A stretch of DNA of 64,000 nucleotides from Adiantum capillus-veneris (Eukaryota; Streptophyta; Polypodiopsida; Polypodiales; Pteridaceae), in the NCBI GenBank assembly GCA_014529385.2, contig CM043947.1:122956891-123020890 (forward strand), written 5' to 3'. Under the pieces are notes generated by a model that worked only from the letters and a program-made list of their open reading frames with translations, made no database searches and had not been told where the DNA came from. Below, one piece after another: positions 33,601-43,929 of the stretch; within the stretch, counting starts at the first letter, position 1; every line of letters starts with the position of its first letter. The translations under genes and the position numbers were made by a program.

Positions 33601-34990
33601 ACATGTTGGAAAGGGGGAAATGGGAAAACCACCAACACACTCAGTGAATGCTGCTCTATAGCCTAGTGACTTCACAGCACCCCTATCCCCTAGCAAACAC
33701 ACACCTTGATACACAATGTGGAATCCACAACTATCCCTGCCTTTTCCCGACCGGCCTCGACTACAGACACAGACCATAGATTTGCAATTCAACATCGACT
33801 GATATGCACACACTTGCAAGATCCCTAATATGCAAAATTCCCTTACAAATTGGCATCCTCTTGGCATACAATACTTCCCGACATTATACACTCTTACATC
33901 TTATACCAAAAGCACACGTGTATAGCATACTCCACTCGACACAAAAAACAAGAGAGAAATGTGGCGGATCTTTAAAGCAGACACTTGAATTCCAAAGAGA
34001 GAGAGTATGCCGACTAAATTGGCTACAATCCGAGAATGGAGAATGGGCAATCTTCTTTAGAAAACACCTTCCTGGCTCCCTTGCACACCTTGCAAAGGTT
34101 ACCCCCTTCTTGATGCTCGCACAATCTAGAGAGAGAGAAAAAATTGAATGCCCTTCTTGGTAGGGGGTGACCTCCCCTTCTCTACTGCAATATGGCGCCC
34201 CGCCTTATTGCGCTATCCAGCCACGCTCTCGTGGCCAACCCTTCAAATGGTGCTCCTTCTCTGGTTCATAGCCCTGAAGACTGCAACCCAATACCAAGCT
34301 TACTCCAACTCATGCCGTTCTTCTGCACACCCAGCACTGCCAACCTGCAGCACCCGACCCTCTCCTTGCTTTTGCAGCATCCTTCACCTTGCACCATTCA
34401 TGGTGCACCTTCCTCTGCAACCCCCTCTGTAAGCCTCTCCAATCTGCATAGCCTCCTTAAGCCTGCACTGCCAACTCGCACCTCGTACAAGTCTAGGCAT
34501 GGCTCAACCTCGGCCCTTGAAAAGTCTGCAAGCTTCCTTGGTAATGCCCCTCTCTGATCAGAGACCGCCCCCCTGATGGCAACTCCTGCTCACCTCAAGG
34601 CGCTTTTTACCCAAAGCCAACCTGCCCTCTCTTGACCTTCCAAACCGCATGCCCATTGCCCCCTCGAGTCGCCCCTCCTTCTTCTGCTCTAGGCTAGCGC
34701 ACCACCTCCTCTTCTTTGTGCATGCAGGCCACCAAGTGGTGCTTCTTTCCCCATGAACTACAACCCGCCACCTCCTTGAACTGCAGCTCGTTGTTTTTTT
34801 TTAATTAATAGCTTTAAAAAACTTTGGGTGTCATGGCCCCATTTCACACGCCAACTCATGTCACACCTTCGAATGCCTCCTTCAAACTCGAGCATCGATC
34901 TCTTTGATACTTAGTCCCTGAGATGGTCACATAGTAGGCTCCTCGGCAATAGCTCTCGATCGTCGAGATGTAGTAAACTTGACTTCAAGC
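33601..34990. other. No recognisable gene
   Basis: Relatively GC-rich, with short open frames in several phases but no motif I can assign. A plus-strand frame at 34192-34557 is Pro/Ser-rich and probably chance. Confidence 0.4.
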
Positions 34991-35310
34991 ACATAAAAAG
35001 ATTTGAGCTCGTCGAACTTGAGCAACCATTCTTCACACATGATGGCACGATCTAATGGGGAAACCCATCAAACTATATCATCCTTAAGTTCCATTTAATA
35101 AAGCTTGAAGACACCCTTGGCCTGTTAAGTACCTCATTTGGTATACATATCCGAATAGCATCAGGTGTACACATCATCAATTTCCTGCTCAAGCACTTTG
35201 CTACTTGCTTGTGAACCTCCATGTACCGGCTTTTGAACTCTCCCTGGGCCGACCAAATCTGGCTGCACCAACGTTGACATGTGGACAAACCATAAAATGA
35301 TAAATAAATT
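34990..35310 (-). other. Unrecognised coding-like stretch, broken
   Basis: Minus-strand readings include LVQPDLVGPGRVQKPVHGG near 35230-35280 and MCEEWLLKFDELKSFY near 34995-35040. They look protein-derived but frames shift and I cannot name the family. Probably a degraded transposon or captured gene piece. Confidence 0.25.
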
Positions 35311-35615
35311 TAGGCAGGCTCCCTTCTTGTCCAAGTTTACTTTTTCGTGTTTTAGCTTACTCTGTCCATCTTACAGCTGCACGTCTCCCGATCCCCTTTA
35401 GCTGTAGATCCCACCGCTTGGGCTTTATTAAATTGCGCATGCCCTTTAGTGTTGAGTGCCCATTAAATGCAGGCCATCGTGAAACGAGCAGCGAGCACGT
35501 TCCATGCGTGCATGACTAGCGACCCCACTATTGTCTGCAGAAGAGTAAGAAGTAGTGACGATGAGCAAGCAAGAGGAGAATCGTCGCAGAGCACAGGACG
35601 CCAAGTGTTTGAACC

Positions 35616-38600
35616 ATGGACATGGCGACTCATTGCAGAAGGGTTTTGGTTACTGGTTGCACAGGCCATCTGGGCTCTTGGCTCGTTTTGCGTCTCCTGG
35701 AGCAGGGATATGTGGTCCGTGCTTCTGTGATCGACCCTGGTATGCTCTGTCCCTCCTCCTCTCCGTTCTTCCTTGTACGTCTGCTATCCACGTTGTGCTC
35801 TCAAATTTTCGACTATCTGTGAGCTTTTGTTCTAGCGGCCCGCACGTGCTAGTTCAGTCTTTTTGAACAAAATTTGCCTGTATTTTTTGAGTTCCGGCAT
35901 CGGGGATTCTTACATAAACCAGGCATATGCTGCACGAAGTATCGAGTGACATCTTGCAAACTAGTAATCAAGCAAGATGTACTTAGTGCTCCTCTAGTTT
36001 GATTATGCTAGCTGCATCTGCATCGTCATAAGTCGAAACTGGTCTCTCATGTAGATCCACTACAAATCAGCCTGCATTGGTATGTCAATGCAGGACATCT
36101 TTGCTCTCTGTATGGTTTTTTGCGGCTGTGTTTTTTTGCAGTCCAAGTTTAGTATTGCTCCTGTGGCATTGATAGTATTCAGTTTGTGATGCTGTTTACA
36201 TGAGTGCAGAGGACAAGCAAGATTTACACCCGCTTCTTGGCCTTCCTCCATTTCTGACAACCGAGCGGCTCGAAATTGTGAAAGCCGACCTCCGGGTTGT
36301 AGGAGACTATGATAACATTGTCAAAGGATGTGAGGGTGTTTTCCATTTGGCCTGTCCAACCAACTTTATTGTGGAGGATCCACAGGTATGCTTCAACCTA
36401 CACTTATGAGTCAAGTGAGAAAAATTGAGACATTTACACAAGCAAAACGTGTGAACTATGTTAATGTTTCTTTCAAACCCGCAACATCTTTCTTTTTACA
36501 TGATCATGCACGTCTCTTGATTTCGTTTCTTGAGATAGTTTTCTTCAAAGGTTTTGTAATAGTATCTCTATGTTCTCCTTCCTGTATGAGGATACATATC
36601 ATGAATTGTTGTTTACTTGTACCTTGGTCTTTTTTTTAAACAGAAAGATGTGATTGATCCAGCTGTTCAAGGAACCTTGAATGTCCTGAATGCTTGCATT
36701 AAATCTTCTTCAGTTAAGCGAGTGGTACACGTGTCTTCGGCTGCGGCTATTCGGTTTTCAGGGAAGGATGTTGCAGAACAAGTTTTCGACGAGTCTTGTT
36801 GGACAGATGTGGATTTCTGCATGGACAAAAAACCGCCTGGCTGGGTAAGTACTTTCATCCATCTGGCTGGATAATGCTTTTCATTCTTGAAATTGCTAAT
36901 GGCTGTGAACTTTGTGATGATGCGACCAGAAAGTCCTTTTTCCTAGTTGGTTAAATCTCCTCCTTGTTAAGATGCATGCTCATACAATCTTGCAGATTTG
37001 TAGGATAATTGAACTGTTTCCTTGTATTTTACTTGTTTGTCTTGTCATTTCTTTGTATTGGATTGTCATTTGATTTTCATGTGAAGGAAGTGGACTGCTC
37101 AGTTTCTGAAATACTGGTACTTTTCCCTGAACAAATCCGTCTCTTTAAAGGGGCACGTGTTTTCTTTAAATGCAGGGAATCATAGCCTACCATGTGAATC
37201 TGAAACCGCGTAAGATATCTAGTGTGTGAATCTGAAACTGTGTAAGACATCTACCATCTACTTTTCCCCATTTATGGTTGTGTCATGTTTCAGAAGCTAG
37301 TAAACAGCCATCTGAAGGATTGGAAGACACGAAGTACTGTATAGGATTATTTTTTTCACACCTAACACACGGTGTTAACATTTCTATCCTCCTAAACAAA
37401 GAATAGGGAAAGATATGGAGGAAAGGAACATGATTATGCTGATGAAAAAACTGCAAGAGTGGGCTGAACCAAGGAGAAGGAAAGGATCGAGGAAATGATG
37501 TTTATTGAGAAGTTCGACTGAAGATGGACAACAGTGGTGTGGATATATATGTTATGCAGATTTGGAACATAATTTTGTCCCCAAGTAGGTCTGATTTGGT
37601 GGCCATTGAAGTAGAATATAGCGTTTAATCGAAATTAGCTACCCATGACTGATTCAAGTTTTCCAACTCCTCTTGAGCATAGTGTTGCCCTTGTGTTGTT
37701 TGAGCCAAGAAGTACTTGGTGATGCAATTGAGTTTGTTGGCTCTCTAACATTGTTTGCGTTTGGCCTTAGGTTTGTGATGTGGTTGATTTGAGGTGTTTT
37801 AAGTATGTTTTGTCTTTGCCTTTGGAAGCCTTGATGCATATTGTTGCCTTGATCTTTAGTTAGTCAATAATGGGAAACCCTTGCACCATTCTTAGTATTT
37901 CTTTCGGCGTTTGTGGTGCAGCCATATTTTGTGGCCAAGACGCTAGCAGAGAGAGCTGCAGTGGACTTTGCTAAGAATCACAATCTGGACGTGGTGGTTG
38001 TCAATCCCGGAATTGTCAATGGACCCTTTCTAAATTCTTTCATTCCTAATAGTGTGAAGGATTGTCTAGCTCTTATAACAGGTAAAACTAACATCTTTTG
38101 TTGGTGAAGTGTGTCATCATCTCTTGCACTTGTGTTCGCATTGTGTAGTGTAATTCCTTCTTATCTGCCTACCATCATGTAGCTGATTTGCTCTATTGGG
38201 AATGCCCCTAAGCAGGTGAGGTGTTCAAATTGCCATTCTTGATGCGGATGTCATACGTCCATACAGACGATATCGCCCGTGCTTTTCTTTTTCTGTATGA
38301 GAAAGCTGAAGCGAGCGGTCGCTATATCTGTTCTTCTGTCGATGCCTCCATCTCAGAGGTGGTCCATATTCTCTCTTCTCGCCATCCAGAGTTCCAGATC
38401 CCCACAGAGTAAGTTGGTCTGCGCTTTCTGTTCTGCTAAATAGCTGGTAACCTTAGTTTTATGATGAGTACAAAGTGATACTTTTAAACTCCGTGAAATC
38501 TGCATATTGTTTTGATGTTTACAAACCTGTTTTGAGGCTAGGTTTTAGGAGGCCATAGTTTTTAGGAGGCCATGCATTTTATTTCTGTCTGGTCATCACC

Positions 38601-39011
38601 TTTGCTGGTGTGTTTTCGTGCGTATATATGAGAGCACATATATCTATGGTGTCATTTGAGGATGTTGAGAGTATTGAGCCCATGAGTAGGTATGTTTTCT
38701 CGTTAAAAACCATTATGAATCTGCTTTCTTAGGTGAATTGGGGCTTTTCCTCAATTGATCTCATGTCTTCTCACTTTTCTGTTAAACACATGGCCGGAGA
38801 TTTTTTGCCAAGTAACATTGTTTTGCTCCTCTATCACAGTCTTGCCTACCTTGGAGAGCCTATCATACATTATTTTGACTCCTCGAGGCTAAAGAAGCTT
38901 GGCTTTCAATACAAGTATACTCTTGAAGACATGTTTGATGATGCCATCAGGTGCTGCATGGATAAAGGGTTGCTAGAAAATATGGGAACCAAACCCCTTC
39001 AAGCTCAATAG
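35616..39011 (+). CDS. NADPH-dependent reductase, DFR/anthocyanidin/vestitone reductase group
   Basis: Six exons: 35616-35739, 36210-36385, 36644-36844, 37922-38081, 38216-38408 and 38840-39011 (1026 nt, 341 aa). All introns are GT-AG and all junctions keep frame. The start is set by an in-frame TGA just upstream (35610). The protein begins with an NADP-binding Rossmann motif TGxxGxxG ([12 protein letters not shown], residues about 8-19). It then has [17 protein letters not shown], the Ser of VHVSSAAAI, the catalytic YxxxK (PYFVAK, spanning exons 3/4), and a C-terminal [14 protein letters not shown] typical of vestitone reductase and relatives. Such cytosolic enzymes reduce carbonyls of flavonoid or phenylpropanoid intermediates; the substrate cannot be told here. 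Two upstream out-of-frame ATGs (35467, 35561) could act as uORFs if transcribed. Confidence 0.9.
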
Positions 39012-40269
39012 GAAGGTGATGCCCTACATCATAGCATCACTGTTTGCAACCATACAGTATTCTTGCTTATGCCTTATACTTCTGAAAGTGTCGTAAAATT
39101 TGAGCTAATGTTAATTAGTTTACAGCATATACTCTTCAACTCAAAATCTAGGCAGGATTTTTCTTTTCCTCTTGCTCTCAATCTGCATGTTTGATTTAGC
39201 TGGCACACTTCTCCCCAACCATTGCATCATAGCATGCAAAGAATTATCCTCTCAAGTAACCTCTTGATTCATTGTACTGCTCGAGTGCAATCCCACCTCC
39301 AAATCTTGAAATTTTCCTCAATTATAAGGTAGGAAAAGGTACAAAATCCCAAGGAAGCTAGTGTAGAATCCTTCACAGATGGTCATTTTAACTCCAATAT
39401 GTTGGTTATCCAAGTTTTTTTAAAAAGCAAATTTTCTCGAGCATTTATTCTTCTGATGCTAGAATCAATCCAATGTCATCTTCTAGTGCTGAAGGTGTAG
39501 TGAAATGCAGTTTTAACAGTTTTGTGTATGAAAAATTTGAGTGTTCTTTGTTGATATGTGTTGGGCCAAGTGAAGGTATCAAAACGCTCGACCCTCTTAA
39601 AGCATCGTAATGCTACAGTCTACCAATGTCATAACTGTTGATTCTTTTCCACTTATCGTCCATCTTCCTTATTCTTTTACAAGATAATGGCATAGTGTTA
39701 GCAAATGTGAGCTATGACTTTGTCAAGGTCCAGGGTTGCAGGGGAGGTGATCGCAGCCCTCCATTGCTCCATTCCTGGGCGGAATTTCTGCCAGCAGCAG
39801 ACAGATGAACGCCATCTAAGCCGTCAGAATACACTCAGTCCATGTCCAGTCAGTGGATGACAATGCAGCCCTTGTCATGCAGCCATAGCTTGCCACCTCA
39901 GCTGTGGATCTCTATCATGCAATGATTACTTTGATACTACCAAAGCTCATCACTTCAGCAGCTGGAATTTTCTATATGCTATAAAGCTGGGTCTGTGGCC
40001 CTGCTCCCCTGGACACTTGACTAGAGGGAAAGGTCCCCTTTCCTCCATAACGCATGCTCCTAGCCTGGCTCTTGGCCTCTGTTGGTTGGTCACATGCATT
40101 ATGGGGAAAAGGTTCTCCTTCTGGGGAAAATTCCGAAGGACCTTCTTCGGATCTTTCCCTGCCCCTTCAGACAAGTAAAGTGGGCAAAAGAAACGGTGAA
40201 CTGGCTGCTTGAGGTGTAAAGCAAGGCGGGAAAAGGAACGGCAGGCTGCAATATGACGATGAGAGCCAC

Positions 40270-40271
<2 letters not shown>

Positions 40272-40320
<49 letters not shown>
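40272..40320. repeat. (CT)n microsatellite
   Basis: About 24 CT units. Confidence 0.95.
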
Positions 40321-40323
<3 letters not shown>

Positions 40324-40924
40324 ATCCATTGCTCTCACTGCTCCAGCAAATTGCTGTGCATCAGCAGTAGGCTATAGTTCGTAAGGTATCCAAGGAATGA
40401 TATATATTGCTTTCTGACAGCCTGTTCTCCATGGGCTGGACATGAAGGTTAACCTCCGAGGTTATTTATGACCTTGAAACATATAATTTAACATCCGCTC
40501 TTAATTCAAAGATTTCAGTCAAAAACAAAAAAAACCATGTGATAATCTATACATGTAATGACAGGCAATGACTAAGCATAGATTTGTAACAATATTACCC
40601 AAGGAAGATGAATACAACATTGAGTGAGAGAGAGAGAGAGAACTTAAAAAAAAATGTTGAAGTAAAAATGAAAGGGCAGAGAAACACCTATTTTATATGA
40701 ATACAAAAGGTCTTTTGATTTTCCATCTTCATTTGTCTTTTGACTTTCTAGCCTCATTCGTCTTTTGGCTTCCCATCCTTATGTGTCTTTCATTTTGTAA
40801 ATTAATCTTTCACTTATGGACTTGATATGTTTTGAAAGCATTTTTATTTTCTTGAGACTGGGGAAACTTTATGGTGTGAAGATAAGCCACATGCAAAGGT
40901 GCATGCGATTGAACGTCGTCGTGC

Positions 40925-40928
<4 letters not shown>

Positions 40929-40967
<39 letters not shown>

Positions 40968-40984
40968 CGCGTGCACACACACAC
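40929..40984. repeat. (CT)n-(CA)n compound microsatellite
   Basis: About 18 CT units, then GTGCGCGTG and a short CA run. Confidence 0.9.
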
Positions 40985-41449
40985 CCACATAGTCGTGCAT
41001 AATCTTCTCTTTTCTTCTCTCACTATAATGCTATCATAATTTGTAGCCTTTGGACGATAAAATAGATTACATTAATATATCAATGCTTTATCAAAATTAC
41101 TACATGGTATCATTCGCTTAGGTTGTGTTCCTCTCGTTGTGCCTAATAGTCCTCATATGCTTTTTATAGTCATACAGAAACATGCCTAATCTTTTTATGT
41201 ATTATTAATTATTATATTGTTATAATACTACATTTTGCATTAGAAGTTCACACTTCTCGCCTCGATACTCTTTGATCAAAATGAAAGGATACGACGGTTG
41301 GCGGAGCAACACCAACAGGCATCAACACTAGCAAGCGGATTCAATAAACCAACTAAGAATTCTAAACCCTTTTATTTTTTGGTTTTGATTTAATAAAACA
41401 CAGACACTAACGCATACGTCTTGTGTTGCGCAGTGCGTCTTCAAAATTA

Positions 41450-41590
41450 TAAGCAATATGTAAACTCGATCGGCTCATGAACACCAATTATCGCTCTTGG
41501 GCGATATATATGCAAATGTTTCTCGTGCATGAAGAACTGTGGGATGTGGATGCCACCACTTTATGTCTGGCTCCTGTAATTCCACTCCTA
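41450..41590 (+). pseudogene. gag: Ty1/copia gag fragment
   Basis: A short reading, RLMNTNYRSWAIYMQMFLVH then EELWDVD, matches the start of plant copia gag proteins (pattern L-G-NY-W---M---L----LWD). Nothing else of this element is recognised, and an LTR of another copy follows. Confidence 0.6.
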
Positions 41591-41686
41591 GGTGCTCATG
41601 AGTCTCTTCACTTCTCCCTCGTGCCCTCATAGTCTCCCCCTCGTCGTCTCCTTCCCCCCCGTGGGCCTCCCCTCTCTCCCCTCCGT

Positions 41687-42091
41687 TCTATTATGGATAA
41701 GGGATACATACATTTAATACTCTAAGTGCTCAAATGGTCATTTATGCCGATCGGCAAATGTGTATTCATTTTGAGCATTGTAGAATCTATAAATAAAATA
41801 TGTGCAAGAGGAAAATGTTCACTCTTGCACGGGAGAGATTGCACCCAACGTTCGTCTTATTCTTCTCTCTTCTCCTCTTTTCTCTCTTGCCGTGTTGGTG
41901 TGACACTCCGCTCTAGGAGGCACATTTGCACGTGCTCTTCTGTCTCTCACGCGCTCTATTGCTCTCTGTTGGCGTGCATCTTCTATTCTGTGCTCACGGT
42001 ATTTGCTAGGTATGCAGATTTGTTTGTTTTATGGGTTGTAGTATGTTGTTTTTGCTGTTTTGCAGGGCTCTCCGTGCATTCGTTTGTAGCG
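41687..42091 (+). mobile_element. Copia-type LTR (copy B) with primer-binding site
   Basis: Shares with copies A (1648-1956) and C (58965-59375) the TATA element CTATAAATA near 41789 and the downstream CT-rich leader. It ends just before TGGTATCATAGC (42093-42104), one base from the plant consensus for initiator Met tRNA priming. This identifies it as a 5' LTR; the internal region after it is lost within about 100-150 bp. Confidence 0.75.
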
Positions 42092-42092
42092 G

Positions 42093-42104
42093 TGGTATCA
42101 TAGC
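42093..42104 (+). promoter_or_regulatory. Retrotransposon primer-binding site
   Basis: TGGTATCATAGC, complementary to the 3' end of initiator Met tRNA apart from one base. Confidence 0.75.
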
Positions 42105-42109
42105 TTTGG

Positions 42110-43253
42110 AGGAGACCTTGGAATCACAATTACTACTTGGGAAGCACATAGATCAACAAGAAATGGGATGCAAAGAATATAGCTAAGTTCCTTTTTCTTA
42201 ATTTTGTGTGTTAATTTTACTCTTCTAGGGTGAAAATATTTCTTATATGTGTACTTAAGAGAAAATTACTAGCATTTTTTTCCCCTCTCCGCTAAAGAAA
42301 GATTGCGTAGCTACATAATTGGTGTACAATGTCGAGCACCATTGGTATGTTTAAGCATCATAGACATTGTATATTGATTCAGGTATGTAGTCGATCTTGG
42401 ATGATTGATGTGATAGCGTAACCAAGCATAACACGTGTTTAGAAGAGACTTAATAAGCGAGAGTAGTCGTGACATGATATTTTAGGACTTGGAAACGCTC
42501 TTTTGACCTAGTTCAAAGAAAGAAGGAGAAATAGAGAAGGTATTTTTTTAAAGACATCAGACAACGATATCAAAAGAAGCTTCCTTGATTGATTTGATGA
42601 GTTTTGAATTCATGACTTGTTATTCGAGAATATCGAGGGAATCAATATTGAGTGGGAGAAGAAGGTTTGGGCAACTCTAAGAGAGCTCGAAGCCCTAGAA
42701 CTTAAACCCCACTGGATAACCCATCTATCGCACTCGGATGAACCCCATCGTGCAACTTACGACTTGAAAGCTCTGAAAGATTTAAGAAAAAATAAAAACT
42801 CTGTTGAAATCTTAGCGGCATGACCAGTAATAGAAGCTCGGCAGTCAATAACGAAGAAGGGAGGGAGAGATCATGAGAGCATCGCATAGCGCATTAGGTG
42901 GGGTTGTGGTTGAAGGTCACGTATGTTGCAAGCCTGGCCATTAACGCTCACTACCACATGTCACAACAACAATTACCTGACGTTAGCGACTACTGGTTGG
43001 TAGCCATATGAAGCCTCAACAATTGCCTTATTGCAGTTATGTTTGTAGCGTCCGCAACTGGACTTTCACGACCTCACTCTAAGTGTTGCGTTGTCAAATA
43101 GTTGATGCATGTAGTTGTCCACCACAAGCCGACAAGAGTCACCAACCAGGATGTTGGCGGCCACAATTATCCAACACAACCCACCGATTACCTGTGCATG
43201 GCGGCCCTAATCACATAGTTTCTACCTCATCTCTTTCTCTCCACTCTCTCATG
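42110..43253. other. No recognisable gene
   Basis: Non-coding sequence between the copia LTR and the CACTA element; short frames only. Confidence 0.4.
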
Positions 43254-43300
43254 TACTACAAGAGCTCGCTTAAATTTTGACATCAAATTACTGGCGTCAA
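43254..43300 (+). repeat. CACTA left terminal inverted repeat
   Basis: TACTACAAGAGCTCGCTTAA is followed by TACTGGCGTCAATGG-like sequence. Read from the right end, the same words occur at 57202 leftward. Confidence 0.85.
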
Positions 43301-43374
43301 TGGTGGGCATCGGTATATGTATAGGTAAAGTTAGAGGGAGATCAAGTTTTTTTAAAAAAATAATTTTTGAATTT

Positions 43375-43485
43375 CTGACGCTTATATCGGCGTCTGTATC
43401 CGTGTCTATATCGAGGACTATATCGACGCCTATACCAATGCTTATACCGACGTCTGTACCGGTACCTATACCGACAGACCCTGCA
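43375..43485 (+). repeat. Short-period repeat inside CACTA end
   Basis: Recurring words of the form TATACCGACG / TATATCGGCG / TGTACCGG at about 18-bp spacing. An inverted, diverged version lies at about 56985-57085. Confidence 0.7.
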
Positions 43486-43497
43486 AAAAATAGAACC

Positions 43498-43650
43498 ATG
43501 GATCTTTCTTTGTGCACTTTCCTCATTTTTTCCGCCTCTTCTCTTGCCCTCCTCCTCCTCACTTGCTACAGATTTGCTGTTCAACGACTTGCCGGAGGTG
43601 AGATTCTCGCTCGTGGATACTTCTCAGCATCAAGGTGAGATTCTTTTCAA
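43498..43650 (+). pseudogene. CACTA first-exon-like frame
   Basis: A frame MDLSLCTFLIFSASSLALLL at 43498 follows the terminal repeat and ends near a splice-donor-like AAGGTGAG at about 43632-43639. A diverged inverted counterpart lies at about 56820-56960. It is hydrophobic and may be a leader exon or non-coding transcript sequence; I do not assign a function. Confidence 0.3.
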
Positions 43651-43929
43651 GTTTACTTGTAGGTTTGTGTAATTTAGTATGTATATGTGTAACATAGCGC
43701 ATGTGCGTTTTTACAGGTTTGAAGACGTTTTTAAGACTCTTTCTTGTTCAAATAGACCGCATGTAAGTGCTCAAAAATTCTATGCAATTTTATTTTAAAA
43801 TTATATTGTATTGACAAAACAAAACTTCATGCATGAAGCTTTCAATGCTTTCAATGTTTATGTAATTTTATTTTGAAATTATGCTTTCGAGAACGTTCTC
43901 ACTACCATCATCATCATCATCATGCGATT

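Larger units (their letters stand above)
39012..41430. other. Downstream intergenic region, no gene
   Basis: Holds the presumed 3' UTR of the reductase and then sequence without a supported frame. Microsatellites lie at about 40272-40320 (CT) and 40929-40965 (CT followed by GC/CA-rich bases). Confidence 0.5.

Noticed and set aside
34192-34557. Pro/Ser-rich 121-aa frame as a gene
   Set aside because: No motif, no splice or promoter context, and competing frames of similar length overlap it; composition follows local base content.
35555-35866. 103-aa frame as the start of the reductase
   Set aside because: It is out of frame with the Rossmann motif and runs into intron 1; the frame from 35616 splices cleanly to all later exons and has an in-frame stop just upstream.
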